DNA from: Desulfobacteraceae bacterium | GTDB taxonomy: Bacteria; Desulfobacterota; Desulfobacteria; Desulfobacterales; SG8-13 | Assembly: GCA_029287875.1 (NCBI GenBank) | Contig: JARFQH010000012.1 | Span: forward strand, 1-29,793 | Direction: 5' to 3' | DNA length: 29,793 nt | Shown: positions 13,714 to 22,810 of the stretch, in pieces | Position numbering within the stretch: position 1 is the stretch's first letter | How the letters are laid out: each line of letters begins with the position of its first letter | Position numbers and translations under genes: made by a program | Notes under the pieces: model-generated | The model's input: the letters and a program-made list of their open reading frames with translations, nothing else | What the model was told of the DNA's origin: nothing | Databases searched by the model: none

Positions 13714-15812
13714 CAATGCTGCGGGCGGTCACCATCGCGATCGTCGCTTTTCTTCTCCCTTTGGGATATTCGTCCGGTGCGGTAGCGGTCAATTCCGGCG
13801 ATCCGTCCGACGTCCTTCAATTTCGGGGCAACAGTGATTTTTCACCTTATGAATTCTTTAACGATAAGAACGAACCGGTCGGCTACAATGTCGAATTGAC
13901 GAGAGCGATTGCCCGTCAAGCGGGTCTCAAGGTCAACATCGAACTGGGCCAATGGTCCGATGTCATGCGGGAACTCGAGACCGGCAAGATCGATGCCTTA
14001 ACAGGGATGCTCTATTCGGATGAGAGAGACAAGGTCTTCGATTTTTCGATCCCTCACGTCGTGATCTCTTACGCAGTGTTCGTGCGCAAGGATTCCACCT
14101 TTAAGAATCCTATGGATCTCATGGGCAAGGAAGTCATCGTGGTGAAAGACGTCTATGCCCACGACTGGCTGACCCAGAATAACTTCACTCCCCACGTTGT
14201 CACGGTTGCGCGTCCCGAAGAGGCGTTGCAACTGCTTTCCCAGGGCCGGCACGACTGTGTAGTGCTTGTGCGTCTGCACGGCCTTGATCTGCTCCGGTCT
14301 CTGAATATCGACAATCTCAAGACCATCGGTCCCCCTGTTTTAACTCAAAAAATGGGTATTGCGGTAAAAGCCGGGAATGCCGACCTGCTGGCGAAGATCA
14401 ACGAGGGTCTTTATCTCGTGCAAGCCAGCGGAGAGTATGATCAAATATACCGCAAGTGGTTTTCGGTTTATGAACAGAAAAGGTTTCAGGACCGGCTGTT
14501 GCAAATCGGGAAATTGGTGGGTCTGCCGCTGGTTGTTCTTCTCGTGCTGGCCGGATTATGGATACGGTCACTAAAACATTTGGTCGCCCGCCGGACGCAA
14601 GCACTCAAAGAAAACCAGATTCTGCTGAACCGAATCGTGCAGGGCACCCCACTTCCAACCTTGGTGTTGGACCGAAACGGAAAGTTGTTACTGTGGAATA
14701 GGGCCTGCGAAGAGTTAACCGGGATTTCCGCCGGCGCTGCCGCAGAAGGGTCCCAAAACGCCCCGCAGAACGAGGAATCCGCCGATCCGTTTCTGTTGAA
14801 ACTCATAACGGAAAAGATCCCGGCCGATTCGGAGGGCCATCGGATACCCGCCTGGCCGAAATTAATGAAAACCGCCTCGGGTGCGACCGATCTTGAGGTG
14901 TGCATCCCCCAGCTGGGTGATGCCGGTTGCTGGTTGTACGGCACAATCGTTCGCTTTTGTGACGAACAGGGCCATCCGATCGGCATCATCGAGACCTGGC
15001 AGGATTTTACCGATCGTAAAATCTTGGAAAGGCAACTCGCCCATGCCCAACGACTGGAGGCCATGGGCCGGTTGGCTGGCGCGATCGCACACGACTTTAC
15101 GAATTTTCTGCAGGCGATCCTGGTCTTCACCGATACCGCCAAGTTTGAAATCTCGGCTAATTCCCCGATCCGGCACCACCTGGACGGCATCCAGGAAACC
15201 ATCTTCCGGGCCAAGGAGTTGATCAAACAGATAAAAGTTTTCAGCCGCCAAAACCTGTTGGCGCCAAAGCCGATACGGCTGAAGGCGGTTGTGGAGAAAG
15301 CCGTGGCCTCGGTCAAGGCCACGGTTCCCGACACCATCGACTTGCGGTTGTCGATCGACTCGGACGCCCGAATTATGGCGGATGAGGTCCCGGTCAAACA
15401 GGTGGTATCAAACCTGTGCATGAACGCTGTGAATGCAATGGTCGATACCGGCGGCACGCTGACAGTCGGGTTGTCGACCCTCGGACTGACCCAAGAGACG
15501 GCCCGGCGTCATTCCGAGCTGCAATCGGGGGATTATGCGAAACTCACGGTGGCCGACACCGGTAGGGGAATACCGGCTGAACATCTGGAGAGAATCTTCG
15601 AGCCATTTTTCACCACCCGCAAGCGCGAAGGTGGTACCGGCATGGGGCTGGCCATAATCCACGGCATCGTAAAAGGGTACGACGGTGTCATATCTTTAGA
15701 GAGTAAGGTGGGTAAGGGGACGGTTTTCGAAATCCTTTGGCCGGTGATCCAGCCGGAGGATGACATTACCGGCACAAGTCGCGAGGTGTCGCAACCGGTC
15801 CAAGTGTTGTAA
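13692..15812 (+). CDS. Sensor histidine kinase with periplasmic SBP_bac_3 domain and PAS
   Basis: A 706-residue membrane receptor kinase. It has a signal-like N-terminus (about 9-32), a solute-binding-protein family 3 domain (about 40-260; FSPYEFFNDKNEPVGYNVEL, then DALTGMLYSDERDKVFDFS), one membrane helix (about 275-292), a PAS domain (about 310-440), a HisKA H-box with His467 (GAIAHDFTNFLQ), an N-box (LCMNAVNAM), DTGRGIP and GGTGMGLAI. This architecture senses small ligands such as amino acids in the periplasm; the ligand is unknown. Frames open upstream to 13659; the ATG at 13692 has only a weak AAGAG site, and 13716 is an alternative. No response regulator is adjacent; the stand-alone receiver at 24827 is far away. 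The 3' end overlaps a lipoprotein remnant on the other strand. Confidence 0.92.
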   Translation: MYSNVHLTMLRAVTIAIVAFLLPLGYSSGAVAVNSGDPSDVLQFRGNSDFSPYEFFNDKNEPVGYNVELTRAIARQAGLKVNIELGQWSDVMRELETGKIDALTGMLYSDERDKVFDFSIPHVVISYAVFVRKDSTFKNPMDLMGKEVIVVKDVYAHDWLTQNNFTPHVVTVARPEEALQLLSQGRHDCVVLVRLHGLDLLRSLNIDNLKTIGPPVLTQKMGIAVKAGNADLLAKINEGLYLVQASGEYDQIYRKWFSVYEQKRFQDRLLQIGKLVGLPLVVLLVLAGLWIRSLKHLVARRTQALKENQILLNRIVQGTPLPTLVLDRNGKLLLWNRACEELTGISAGAAAEGSQNAPQNEESADPFLLKLITEKIPADSEGHRIPAWPKLMKTASGATDLEVCIPQLGDAGCWLYGTIVRFCDEQGHPIGIIETWQDFTDRKILERQLAHAQRLEAMGRLAGAIAHDFTNFLQAILVFTDTAKFEISANSPIRHHLDGIQETIFRAKELIKQIKVFSRQNLLAPKPIRLKAVVEKAVASVKATVPDTIDLRLSIDSDARIMADEVPVKQVVSNLCMNAVNAMVDTGGTLTVGLSTLGLTQETARRHSELQSGDYAKLTVADTGRGIPAEHLERIFEPFFTTRKREGGTGMGLAIIHGIVKGYDGVISLESKVGKGTVFEILWPVIQPEDDITGTSREVSQPVQVL

Positions 15813-15966
15813 ACCGCTTTGACCGCTGCGCTTGTGGTACTCCCTTGTAAATCCCATCGGGGATTGAATTGAAATTCAGGGGGCCTCGTTGGGGTATCGG
15901 CGTGGGTGCGCATCCAATCGCTAAAAAGTACAAGCTCATGATCCAAAGCGGCGGGACTCTTTTCAT
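15766..15966 (-). pseudogene. N-terminal remnant of a lipoprotein gene
   Basis: From the ATG at 15966 the product reads MKRVPPLWIMSLYFLAIGCA, a lipoprotein signal with the lipobox AIGC, followed by NFNSIPDGIYKGV. SIPDGxYxG is like the opening of FMN-binding-type periplasmic domains. After that the frame loses meaning and ends inside the convergent histidine kinase gene (46-base overlap). This suggests a gene cut down to its first third. A short genuine lipoprotein is the alternative. Confidence 0.45.
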
Positions 15967-16024
15967 TTCGCGTACTCTTTCGTGTTCGGCCGAAACCACC
16001 CGTTAATTGCTGATTTCCATAACC

Positions 16025-17083
16025 TCAACTGTCCATGAAGTTCTTCAATACTTCGAGAACCGTTTGGATATCCGCTTCCGTGTGGTCGGCGGAAACCTGA
16101 AATCGGATTTCTTCATCACCCTGCGGGACAACCGGATAGGTAAGCCCGGTGGCCAGAATGTTGTTGTCGAACAGGTAACGGACCAGTGTTGCGGCGGCTT
16201 CCGAAGGGGTGATCGGGTTGGAATAGACGTAAAACGGCGATGTTTGCCGCAGGTACTCGATGACCGACGCACCGGCCGCGATATAGCCACCGTTGACTCC
16301 CAGGGATTTGCCGAGAGTGGCAATCAGCATGTCGATCCTTTCAGCCTGCGTGACCTCTTCGGTTCCGCGTCCCGTTGCCCCAAAGGCCCCGACGCCGTGG
16401 GAGTCATCCACCAGGACATTGATGCCACGCTCGAACGCATGGTCGTATTCAGCCGCAATGTCGGAAATCAAATTCAGTGGCGCATGCTCGCCCCGCATAC
16501 TGAAAATACCGTCTGTGACAATAAGGAGGTGCTGGCAGCGATTGATGGCCCCCTTGACGCCTTTTTCAAGATCGCTCATGTCCAGGTGACGGTATACGCC
16601 CTTGTCTTTCGGTCGCAAAAGCCGGAGAGCGTTAATGATGCAGTTGTGGTTAAGAGCATCACTTAGCACGATGGTGTCTTCATCGATCAGCGGTGTGATG
16701 ACGCCCATGACGGTTGCATAAGCCGAGCTGAAGATCATGGCCGCTTCCCGACGGTGAAAAGCAGCCAGCTTTTTTTAAAGCGCGACGTGGGTCGTGAAAG
16801 TGCCGCTGATGAATCGCACTGCTCCAGGGCCAGCACCGAACTTTTCGGCTGCCTCCTCCTCTGCTGCAACGACTTCCTTTCGAAGGGACATACCCAGGTA
16901 GGTGTTGGCGTTCATCCGTAAAAACGGCCGGTCGCCGCAGCCTTCCAGAAGATATCGGGGTCCCCTCCTGTCATCGGCCGGTATGATGCACCGAATGACC
17001 CTTTCCCGCCCTTTGATCATACCATTTTGTTTTAGAGCGTCCAGTTTCAGTCGCAAGTGCTGTTCCTGCCTGCTGATGGGCAT
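16025..17083 (-). pseudogene. kbl: Broken 2-amino-3-ketobutyrate CoA ligase (glycine C-acetyltransferase)
   Basis: The frame from the ATG at 17083 (GGAGG site upstream) encodes a class II alpha-oxoamine synthase: LEGCGDRPFLRMNANTYLG, FGAGPGAVRFISGT, then after the gap LSDALNHNCIINALRL, VLVDDSHGVGAFG and the PLP-lysine region IATLGKSLGVNGGY. Two lesions are visible. First, an in-frame TAA at 16777-16775 stands where the family has Glu (HVAL-stop-KKLAAFHRREAA). Second, near 16185-16195 the sequence jumps from SNPITPSEAAATLV straight to RYLFDNNILATGLTYPVVP, missing about 55 residues usually found there. With both lesions the product cannot be a normal KBL. The intact neighbour tdh would make its substrate. 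Family assignment is good; functional loss is inferred. Confidence 0.82.
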
Positions 17084-17113
17084 TTGCTTGCCTCCATAAC
17101 AGCCCGTTTTCTG

Positions 17114-17284
17114 TTGGTTAGGGTTCACGAAAAAATAAGTTCGCAATTTTGGGCGTTGAGGCGCCCGCCTGGCAAGGCGCGAAAACGCAGGAATATCTGG
17201 ACATTCCGAGTTTTCGCGACGCGGCCAGACGGGATGCATTGGCATCCAAAATGTGAAGTTATTTTTGAGTGAGCCCTTAGCCAA
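17114..17284. mobile_element. Palindromic repeat element (about 170 bp), MITE/REP-like
   Basis: Two imperfectly inverted arms of roughly 80 bases each meet at the palindrome GGAATATCTGGACATTCC (17190-17207). Outer ends are TTGGTTAGGG and CCCTTAGCCAA. Each arm also contains its own small hairpin, GGGCG..CGCCC in the left and GGATGC..GCATCC in the right. These differ in sequence yet keep pairing, which suggests selection on structure. It lies between tdh and the broken kbl, and one end recurs at 12620-12664. Confidence 0.75.
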
Positions 17285-17291
17285 TCCAGGC

Positions 17292-18251
17292 TTATTTGTT
17301 GGTGTCCCGCATTCGTGAAATATTGTCTACCATTTCCCGGGTCATGGCGGTGAGGTCGTACTCGGGGTGCCACCCCCATTCTTCGCGGGCTGCACTGTCA
17401 TCCATGCTGTCCGGCCACGAATCGGCGATTGCCTGACGCAACGGGTCGATATTAAAATCGAGGGTGAAATCGGGAATCAATCTTTGGATTTCAGCGGCGA
17501 TCTTTGTCGGTGAGAGGGTCATGGCGGCGATGTTAAAGGCGTTGCGGTGTTTCAGTTTAGTCGGGTCGGCTTCCATGAGTTCAATTGCGGCCCTCAAAGC
17601 GTCCGGCATGTACATCATGTCGAGAAAGGTCTCCGGTTTCAGGTAACAGGTGTATGATTTGTGACGGACGGCTTCAAAATAGATTGCTACGGCATAATCA
17701 GTGGTACCGCCGCCGGGCGGTGCTTTGTATGAAATTAGACCTGGATACCGCACCCCACGGGTATCGACGCCGTATTTATTAAAATAATAATCGCAGAGCA
17801 ATTCACCGGTCAGCTTGCTGACGCCGTATATGGTTGTCGGACGCTGAACAGTGTCTTGCGGGGTTCGTGTCAGGGGCGTGGACGGGCCGAAAGTGGCAAT
17901 GGAACTGGGGGTAAAGACTGCGCAATCATGCTCACGGGCGACCTCCAGCACATTGGTGAGCCCCTCGACATTGACTTTCCACGCATACTGTGGATTTTTC
18001 TCCGCCGTGGCCGACAGAATGGCCGCCAGGTGGTAGATGGTGTCGATCCGATAGGTCTTGACCAACTCGGCGATCGTTTCGATCCGGGTACAGTCGATGT
18101 AGTGGAAGGGACCCGACGCGAGGAGATTTTCCCTTGCTTTTTTGATGTGTCCGGCGGCGACGACTCGATGGCCGCCTAACATTTTTCGCAGGCGTTCCGT
18201 CAGTTCCGATCCGATCTGGCCGACGGCCCCGGTTACTAGAACCCGTTTCAT
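17292..18251 (-). CDS. tdh: L-threonine 3-dehydrogenase, SDR type
   Basis: A 319-residue extended short-chain dehydrogenase of the nucleoside-sugar-epimerase fold. The NAD-binding GAVGQIGSEL sits at the N-terminus, the catalytic YGVSKLTGE (YxxxK) near residue 143, TPSSIATFGPS supplies the Ser/Thr, and RYPGLISYKAPPGGGTTDYAV is the segment that marks the SDR-type threonine dehydrogenases rather than UDP-glucose epimerases. The reaction is L-threonine + NAD+ to 2-amino-3-ketobutyrate. The downstream same-strand gene is a KBL homologue, the standard partner that splits this product into glycine and acetyl-CoA, which supports the call. Here that partner is broken and a palindromic element lies between them. 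The start at 18251 is the natural N-terminus of the fold (MKRVLVTGA). Confidence 0.88.
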   Translation of the reverse strand: MKRVLVTGAVGQIGSELTERLRKMLGGHRVVAAGHIKKARENLLASGPFHYIDCTRIETIAELVKTYRIDTIYHLAAILSATAEKNPQYAWKVNVEGLTNVLEVAREHDCAVFTPSSIATFGPSTPLTRTPQDTVQRPTTIYGVSKLTGELLCDYYFNKYGVDTRGVRYPGLISYKAPPGGGTTDYAVAIYFEAVRHKSYTCYLKPETFLDMMYMPDALRAAIELMEADPTKLKHRNAFNIAAMTLSPTKIAAEIQRLIPDFTLDFNIDPLRQAIADSWPDSMDDSAAREEWGWHPEYDLTAMTREMVDNISRMRDTNK

Positions 18252-18355
18252 ACCGCCTCCTGCGGGTTGAGGTTATGCGGGTCACTATCAGTCGGTAAAG
18301 TGACGATAGGGCAACTTGCCCCAAACTTTGGAGGGGTGAACACTCGTCTTTCTCA

Positions 18356-18727
18356 TTATTTAGTATTAAAACAATAAGTTAATTCACATTCATTTTTTTT
18401 GACGCACTGTTTTCCTATTTCGATGGCCTCTGCTGCTCGATGAAAATCCATAAAACCGATGATGCGTTTGCCTGCAATCAATCCTCCACTTGTCAGAGTT
18501 AAACCAAAGAATCTTGCCACGCTCAACCTGTCGAGTGAAAGCAGCCATTCTTCCAGTTCCTCTATATGTCCTGCGGCATAAGACCCACCCACGAGAGCGC
18601 CGGCGGAAGTGCCACAGACGACGTCCGGTCGGATGCCGATATCAACCAGTCCGTGAATGACGCCAATATGGGCCCAACCACGTGCAGCCCCTACACCCAG
18701 CGCTAAACCGATCGTCACATCTTCCAT
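18356..18727 (-). pseudogene. Truncated patatin-like phospholipase
   Basis: The 123-residue product opens like RssA/patatin-type serine esterases: GLALGVGAARGWAHIGVI (oxyanion loop) and the nucleophile motif GTSAG in VVCGTSAGALVGGSYAAG, then SGGLIAGKRIIGFM. Family members run to about 300 residues and need an Asp in a DG-A/G motif further on; here the protein ends after an unrelated-looking tail (KNECELTYCFNTK), with only about 100 bases left before tdh. The catalytic dyad is therefore incomplete and the gene is probably a 3'-truncated remnant. A very short functional variant cannot be fully excluded. Confidence 0.65.
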
Positions 18728-18802
18728 TTAAACCCTCAATTACAACTCGTTTGAAATTTGCGGGTCAAAAACAGGTCGAAACCAGCGCCCCTGGGGCTCG
18801 GG

Positions 18803-20134
18803 TTACGGACCGAGGACATCGATAACTCCCTTTTGGATTGCCTCCACGGCAAAGGCGATCTCCGCTTCACTGATCACAAAAGGGGGCGCCACCAGGAAAG
18901 CGTCACCGTTTGTGCCGGCCAGCCCCGTGGACTTATACACCAGAACCCCTCGTTTGAAAATCGCATCGTAGAGACGTTCGGTGATCATTTCCTTGCGCGG
19001 GAAAGGACGCAGGGTCTGTTTGTCGGCGACCAGTTCGATACCCCAGAGGAACCCGAGGCCGCGAACCTCGGCCACGTTGGGATGGTCTTTGAGAGCGGCT
19101 TGCAGCCGCTGCCCGAGAAGTCGACCAATCTCCTCGACGCGTTCCACCAGGCACTCGGTTTCCAGGATGCGCACGGCAGCCAGCCCGGCCGCGGCGGCAA
19201 CCGGGTGGTGCGAGAAAGTGCCGCCATGAACAAAGGCCTTGCCGCCGTTGCAAATCGCATCGAAATGGGTGTTCCGGACCCCCACGGCCGAGAGGGCCAA
19301 TGTTCCGCCTGAAAGCCCTTTGCCGAGGGTTATGATGTCGGGTTTTACGTCGTAGTGTTGGCAGGCAAACCACCGACCGGTGCGTCCCATGCCGCACAGG
19401 ACCTCGTCCAGAATCAACAGCACCCCGTAATGGTCGCAGATTTCGCGAATGATTGTAAAATAATCCGGCGGCGGGGCATAGGCGGCCAAAGTGCCGCCGC
19501 TGACCGTTTCTGCCAGAAAGGCCGACACGGTCTCCGGCCCCAAATTTTCAATGGTTTCTCCCAGTGCCAGGGCACAGCGGATACGGCAGTCGGGGTAGGT
19601 GAGGCCGTAGGAGCACCGCAGGCAGTAGACCGGGGGGATGTGGACGACGTCTGTGAGCAGGGGGGCATAGGGGGTCCTGAAGGTGGTGCGTCCCGTGGCC
19701 GCCAGGGCGCCAAAGGTCAATCCGTGGTAGGATTTCCAGCGGGAGATCAGGCGAAAGCGTTGCGCGCGGCCGGCGTCGAGGTGGATCTGGCGGGCGAGCT
19801 TGATGGCGGTCTCAACGGCTTCGGAGCCGCTGGAGACGAAGTAAAACCGGTCCAGTCCCTGCGGTGTGTGCGCGGCCAGGGCCGAGGCCAATTTTTCAAC
19901 CACCGGCGTGGTGAACATGGTGGGATGCACGTAATGATGGGAAAGGATCTGGTCGCGCACGGCGTCGGCAATTTCCCGGCGGCCGTGTCCCAGGTTGACG
20001 ACGATGGCGCCGCCGCTGGCATCCAGGTAGCGCCGGCCGGCATCGTCTTCTATCCAGACCCCCTCGGCCTTGACGGCGACGGGTAGGGGTCGGTTTAGAA
20101 CGCGCGGAAAAAGGTTTCCGGGTATTCGATTCAT
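18803..20134 (-). CDS. Class III (omega) aminotransferase
   Basis: A 443-residue PLP aminotransferase. It has the cofactor-binding FVSSGSEAVETAIKLAR, SYHGLTFGALAATG, LILDEVLCGMGRTG with the PLP-ring Asp, Lys272 in ITLGKGLSGG, and FVHGGTFSHHPVAAAAGLA. A four-Cys insertion, CLRCSYGLTYPDCRIRC, near residue 171 resembles that of several class III enzymes acting on beta- or omega-amino acids. The ATG at 20134 is chosen because AAAGGA precedes it; an extension to 20179 is possible. The BKACE gene lies 177 bases upstream on the same strand. A plausible joint role is deamination of a beta-amino acid to a beta-keto acid, then cleavage by the BKACE; the substrate is unknown. Confidence 0.9.
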   Translation of the reverse strand: MNRIPGNLFPRVLNRPLPVAVKAEGVWIEDDAGRRYLDASGGAIVVNLGHGRREIADAVRDQILSHHYVHPTMFTTPVVEKLASALAAHTPQGLDRFYFVSSGSEAVETAIKLARQIHLDAGRAQRFRLISRWKSYHGLTFGALAATGRTTFRTPYAPLLTDVVHIPPVYCLRCSYGLTYPDCRIRCALALGETIENLGPETVSAFLAETVSGGTLAAYAPPPDYFTIIREICDHYGVLLILDEVLCGMGRTGRWFACQHYDVKPDIITLGKGLSGGTLALSAVGVRNTHFDAICNGGKAFVHGGTFSHHPVAAAAGLAAVRILETECLVERVEEIGRLLGQRLQAALKDHPNVAEVRGLGFLWGIELVADKQTLRPFPRKEMITERLYDAIFKRGVLVYKSTGLAGTNGDAFLVAPPFVISEAEIAFAVEAIQKGVIDVLGP

Positions 20135-20310
20135 TCGGGGTCCTTTCAACGGGGCGGTGTTCGGCAGCCCCGTTTGCACCCACTTGAAGCGGGTTTAACC
20201 GATCCACAGGTATGGACCGGGGGGTCATTCGGAGCCGGTCTTTAAATTCGGTCAAGTCAGCCGAGTAACGGCAACAGAACGAAACGGGCGTTTCATCCTC
20301 ACGGCAGTCT

Positions 20311-21123
20311 TCATTTCAAGCGCAGTATCCTCCGGGCCTCCTCCGGCCCCGCCGTCTCTCTGCCGAGTTCCCGGCCGAGGCGCACCATGCGTTCCACCAG
20401 TTGCTCGTTAGCGGCCAGCTCCCCTTTGCGATAATAGATATTGTCCTCGAGCCCAACCCGGGCGTGGCCGCCCATGAGGATGGCCATCGTGTTGATGGGC
20501 AGTTGGGCCGGTCCGATGCCGGCTGCTGACCACGTGGAGCCGGGCGGGATGGTGTTTTTCATGTGCATCAGGTTTTCCGCCGTGGCGGGTATGGCGCCTT
20601 TGAGCCCCATGACGAAATCGAAGTGCAGCGGCGGCTGCACCAGGTTTTTTTCCACCAGGTTCAGGGCGTTTTGGATCATGCTTAGATCGAAGATCTCCAT
20701 TTCCGGCTTGATTCCGTAACGCAGCATGTCTGCTGCAAGCTTTTCGATCAGTTCCGGACTGTTGGCATAGACGCTGTTGGGAAAGTTGACCGAACCGGTG
20801 GTCAGGCTGGCCATCTCAGGGATCAGCCGCAAGCGTTCGCAGCGCTCCTCGTAGCTCATGCCCGCCCTGCCACCGGTTGAAATCTGGATGATCAGGTCGG
20901 TCTCGACCCGTAGGCCTTGGACCACCTCTTCGAAGAGGCGGAAATCGGTGGAAGCGGATTCGTCCTGCAGGTTGCGGACGTGAACATGGATGATGGCGGC
21001 ACCGGCCGCCTGGCAACGCACAGCGGTTGCGATGATTTCGCGAGGCGTGATCGGAACGTGGGGGGTGTGCTTTTTTTGAGGCAGGGAGCCGGTCGGTGCG
21101 ACAGTGATGATCAGTTTTTCCAT
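20311..21123 (-). CDS. Beta-keto acid cleavage enzyme (BKACE, DUF849/Kce-like)
   Basis: A 270-residue TIM-barrel enzyme of the BKACE family, which condenses a beta-keto acid with acetyl-CoA to give acetoacetate plus a CoA ester (the founding member is 3-keto-5-aminohexanoate cleavage enzyme of lysine fermentation). Visible hallmarks are the start MEKLIITVAPTGSLPQKKHT, the metal-binding His-x-His in AAIIHVHVRN, the QISTGG segment, MASLTTGSVNFPNSV, the PEMEIFD strand and HARVGLEDNIYYRKGELA near the end. The frame is open to 21210, but the ATG at 21123 fits the family start; its ribosome site is weak. The neighbouring class III aminotransferase could supply the keto acid. The actual substrate is not decided by sequence here. 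Confidence 0.92.
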   Translation of the reverse strand: MEKLIITVAPTGSLPQKKHTPHVPITPREIIATAVRCQAAGAAIIHVHVRNLQDESASTDFRLFEEVVQGLRVETDLIIQISTGGRAGMSYEERCERLRLIPEMASLTTGSVNFPNSVYANSPELIEKLAADMLRYGIKPEMEIFDLSMIQNALNLVEKNLVQPPLHFDFVMGLKGAIPATAENLMHMKNTIPPGSTWSAAGIGPAQLPINTMAILMGGHARVGLEDNIYYRKGELAANEQLVERMVRLGRELGRETAGPEEARRILRLK

Positions 21124-21226
21124 GCGGTGTTTTCCCGATGGCAGAAGTTTCGCCTGAACCCATAGGCATATCGTTGCGACGGCGTATCTGTAATTAGACA
21201 GATTCGGCACCGTAAATCAAGTGCAG

Positions 21227-21412
21227 TCACATCACATTGCCGAGCAGGTAGTTCTCCAAGTTTGCACGGCTTTTTTGGGGTATCTCTTCCAACTTTTGCT
21301 TACAGTCGGGACAGACGCAGAGATGCTTTTCGCTGAGGTAAAGCTGACCGTCACAAGGTTTCTCGCCGCACAGATCACAGCCGGCCGAAGAGTCGGTGAT
21401 TTTTTCGTACAT
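21227..21412 (-). CDS. Small zinc-ribbon-like protein
   Basis: A 61-residue protein with CDLCGEKPCDGQLYLSEKHL followed by CVCPDCKQKL. Two CxxC pairs (plus extra cysteines) are placed as in a treble-clef or ribbon zinc site. It ends NLENYLLGNVM with a helical tail. The likely start is the ATG at 21412 with a modest GGAAG site; the open frame extends to 21451. It lies between the BKACE gene and the universal stress protein on the same strand. I do not recognise a specific function. Confidence 0.7.
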   Translation of the reverse strand: MYEKITDSSAGCDLCGEKPCDGQLYLSEKHLCVCPDCKQKLEEIPQKSRANLENYLLGNVM

Positions 21413-21479
21413 GGCATCCACTTCCACTCGATTACGGTTCCCCGGCATCAACGCATTTGCGCTCCCCAGCGGCGGACAA

Positions 21480-22421
21480 TCAACAACTCACCACCCAAAC
21501 GGTCTGCTCGTTTATGAGCTGGACCAGTTTCATCGGCACCCTTCCGATGGGGAAGGCCTTCACATTCGAAACCCCCCGGCGCCCGACGACGATGGTGCCG
21601 AAGTCACCGGAAAGGGCCTGCGCATAAAGGGCGCCGCCGCGGGTGGCCATGCCGGAGATCACCTTGACCGATATTCTCTCGGAAGAAATGCCGGCAGTTT
21701 CCAGGGAGGCAACCGCTCTTTCAAACACCGGCACCAGGGCCTTTCGGGCGCGCATCTCCTGTTCGGCGGCCGCCTCGGCGGCGGATGGATCCGATTCGGA
21801 AACCAAATCGGGCCCCGGGTTGCGAATGGCGTGAAACAGCGTGATCTCTGCCGGGCTATCAGAAAGCATCCGGCCGACAAGGTCGATTACGCAAACGGCA
21901 GCCGGCGAGGCGTCGATGCAAACGAGCACCCGCCGGCAGTCCGGCCGGCCGTCCACCAACCACAGGGTGACCCCCGTCAGGGCGGCAACCAGTTTGCTGG
22001 CCACGCTGCCCATCACCAGCCGTGTAATCGGGTTGCGGCCAATCTTTCCGGCCGCAACGGCCCGGTATCCGCGACGGGCTTCCTGAAGGATATCCCGGGC
22101 AATTCCTTCCTGCCGGGGTTGAACGACGACCCGGACGGCTTCATCCGGGAAGCCGCTGTCGGACAACACCTTACGGATACCGTCCATGAAGACTTCCATC
22201 TCGGTTTGATGGCGCGCCAGCCACCCCCGGTACGGTTCGGTGCCCGATGATTCGGGTGCCGTCCCTGTATCCCAGAAACTCTCCGAGACGGGCGAGAGCA
22301 CGTGAAAGAGCGTCACCTCGATCCGTTTCGGCGCGCAGATTCCGGTCACATAGCGCACAACTTCCCGCGACTGTTCGGAGCCGTCGACGGCCACCAGCAC
22401 CTTTTGCCTCTCGGATGCCAT
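21480..22421 (-). CDS. Tandem universal stress protein (two UspA domains)
   Basis: A 313-residue cytoplasmic protein with two Usp folds. The first (about 5-140) starts KVLVAVDGSEQSREVVRYV, with the catalytic-loop Asp, and ends in the nucleotide-binding GKIGRNPITRLVMGSVASKL (G-2x-G-9x-G-S/T type). The second (about 155-313) starts RVLVCIDASPAAVCVIDLV and ends VVGRRGVSNVKAFPIGRVPMKL, where the last Ser/Thr of the ATP loop is less clear. It may bind ATP and act in stress survival. The start is the ATG at 22421 with AAGGAAGGGG upstream; the open frame to 22577 has no support. Confidence 0.9.
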   Translation of the reverse strand: MASERQKVLVAVDGSEQSREVVRYVTGICAPKRIEVTLFHVLSPVSESFWDTGTAPESSGTEPYRGWLARHQTEMEVFMDGIRKVLSDSGFPDEAVRVVVQPRQEGIARDILQEARRGYRAVAAGKIGRNPITRLVMGSVASKLVAALTGVTLWLVDGRPDCRRVLVCIDASPAAVCVIDLVGRMLSDSPAEITLFHAIRNPGPDLVSESDPSAAEAAAEQEMRARKALVPVFERAVASLETAGISSERISVKVISGMATRGGALYAQALSGDFGTIVVGRRGVSNVKAFPIGRVPMKLVQLINEQTVWVVSC

Positions 22422-22810
22422 GCTCCCCTTCCTTCCCGGGTTTCCCGGGTTTTTCACTGGCCATGTTCGGACACGCAACCGTATGCAGCGGTTGGGAACG
22501 CAGCGGCGCCATCGCCGAATACACTGTGTGGTGCAAAACCGATACCATCCCTTCCCGCTATGGCGGTACGTGGCCAACAGCCAGATTCATCATTAAAATC
22601 AAACTGTTGTGCCGATCCCTGCCGGAGCGGACCTCGGGAACGGCTGTCGGTTTCTTTTACAGACTGTAAAGCGCTGTGGATTCGTTACCACTTTTCCGGC
22701 CGCCGACCTTTGCGGTTCAAAGCCGGTGTTGATGTTGGTCGCATTGTTTCTGCCTGCCGTCCATTTATTTCGGTTGTGCGAACGCTTTACATCCATGAGG
22801 TGATGATTAG
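22422..22810. other. Intergenic stretch without a supported gene
   Basis: Upstream of the Usp gene and before the SRPBCC fragment. Frames on both strands lack ribosome sites and recognisable motifs. The N-terminal half of the SRPBCC gene should lie here, but I could not find it. Confidence 0.45.

Noticed and set aside
14486..15457. 323-codon minus-strand frame opposite the second histidine kinase
   Set aside because: Shadow of the kinase core; low-complexity composition and no start signals.
16738..16777. Frameshift as cause of the kbl break, or a recoded stop
   Set aside because: Both halves are in the same frame; the break is a TAA replacing GAA. TAA is not read as Sec or Pyl, and a second deletion shows the gene is dead.
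18356..18727. Selenocysteine or frameshift rescue of the truncated patatin
   Set aside because: The frame ends in TAA, not TGA, and only about 100 bases remain before tdh, too few for the missing half.
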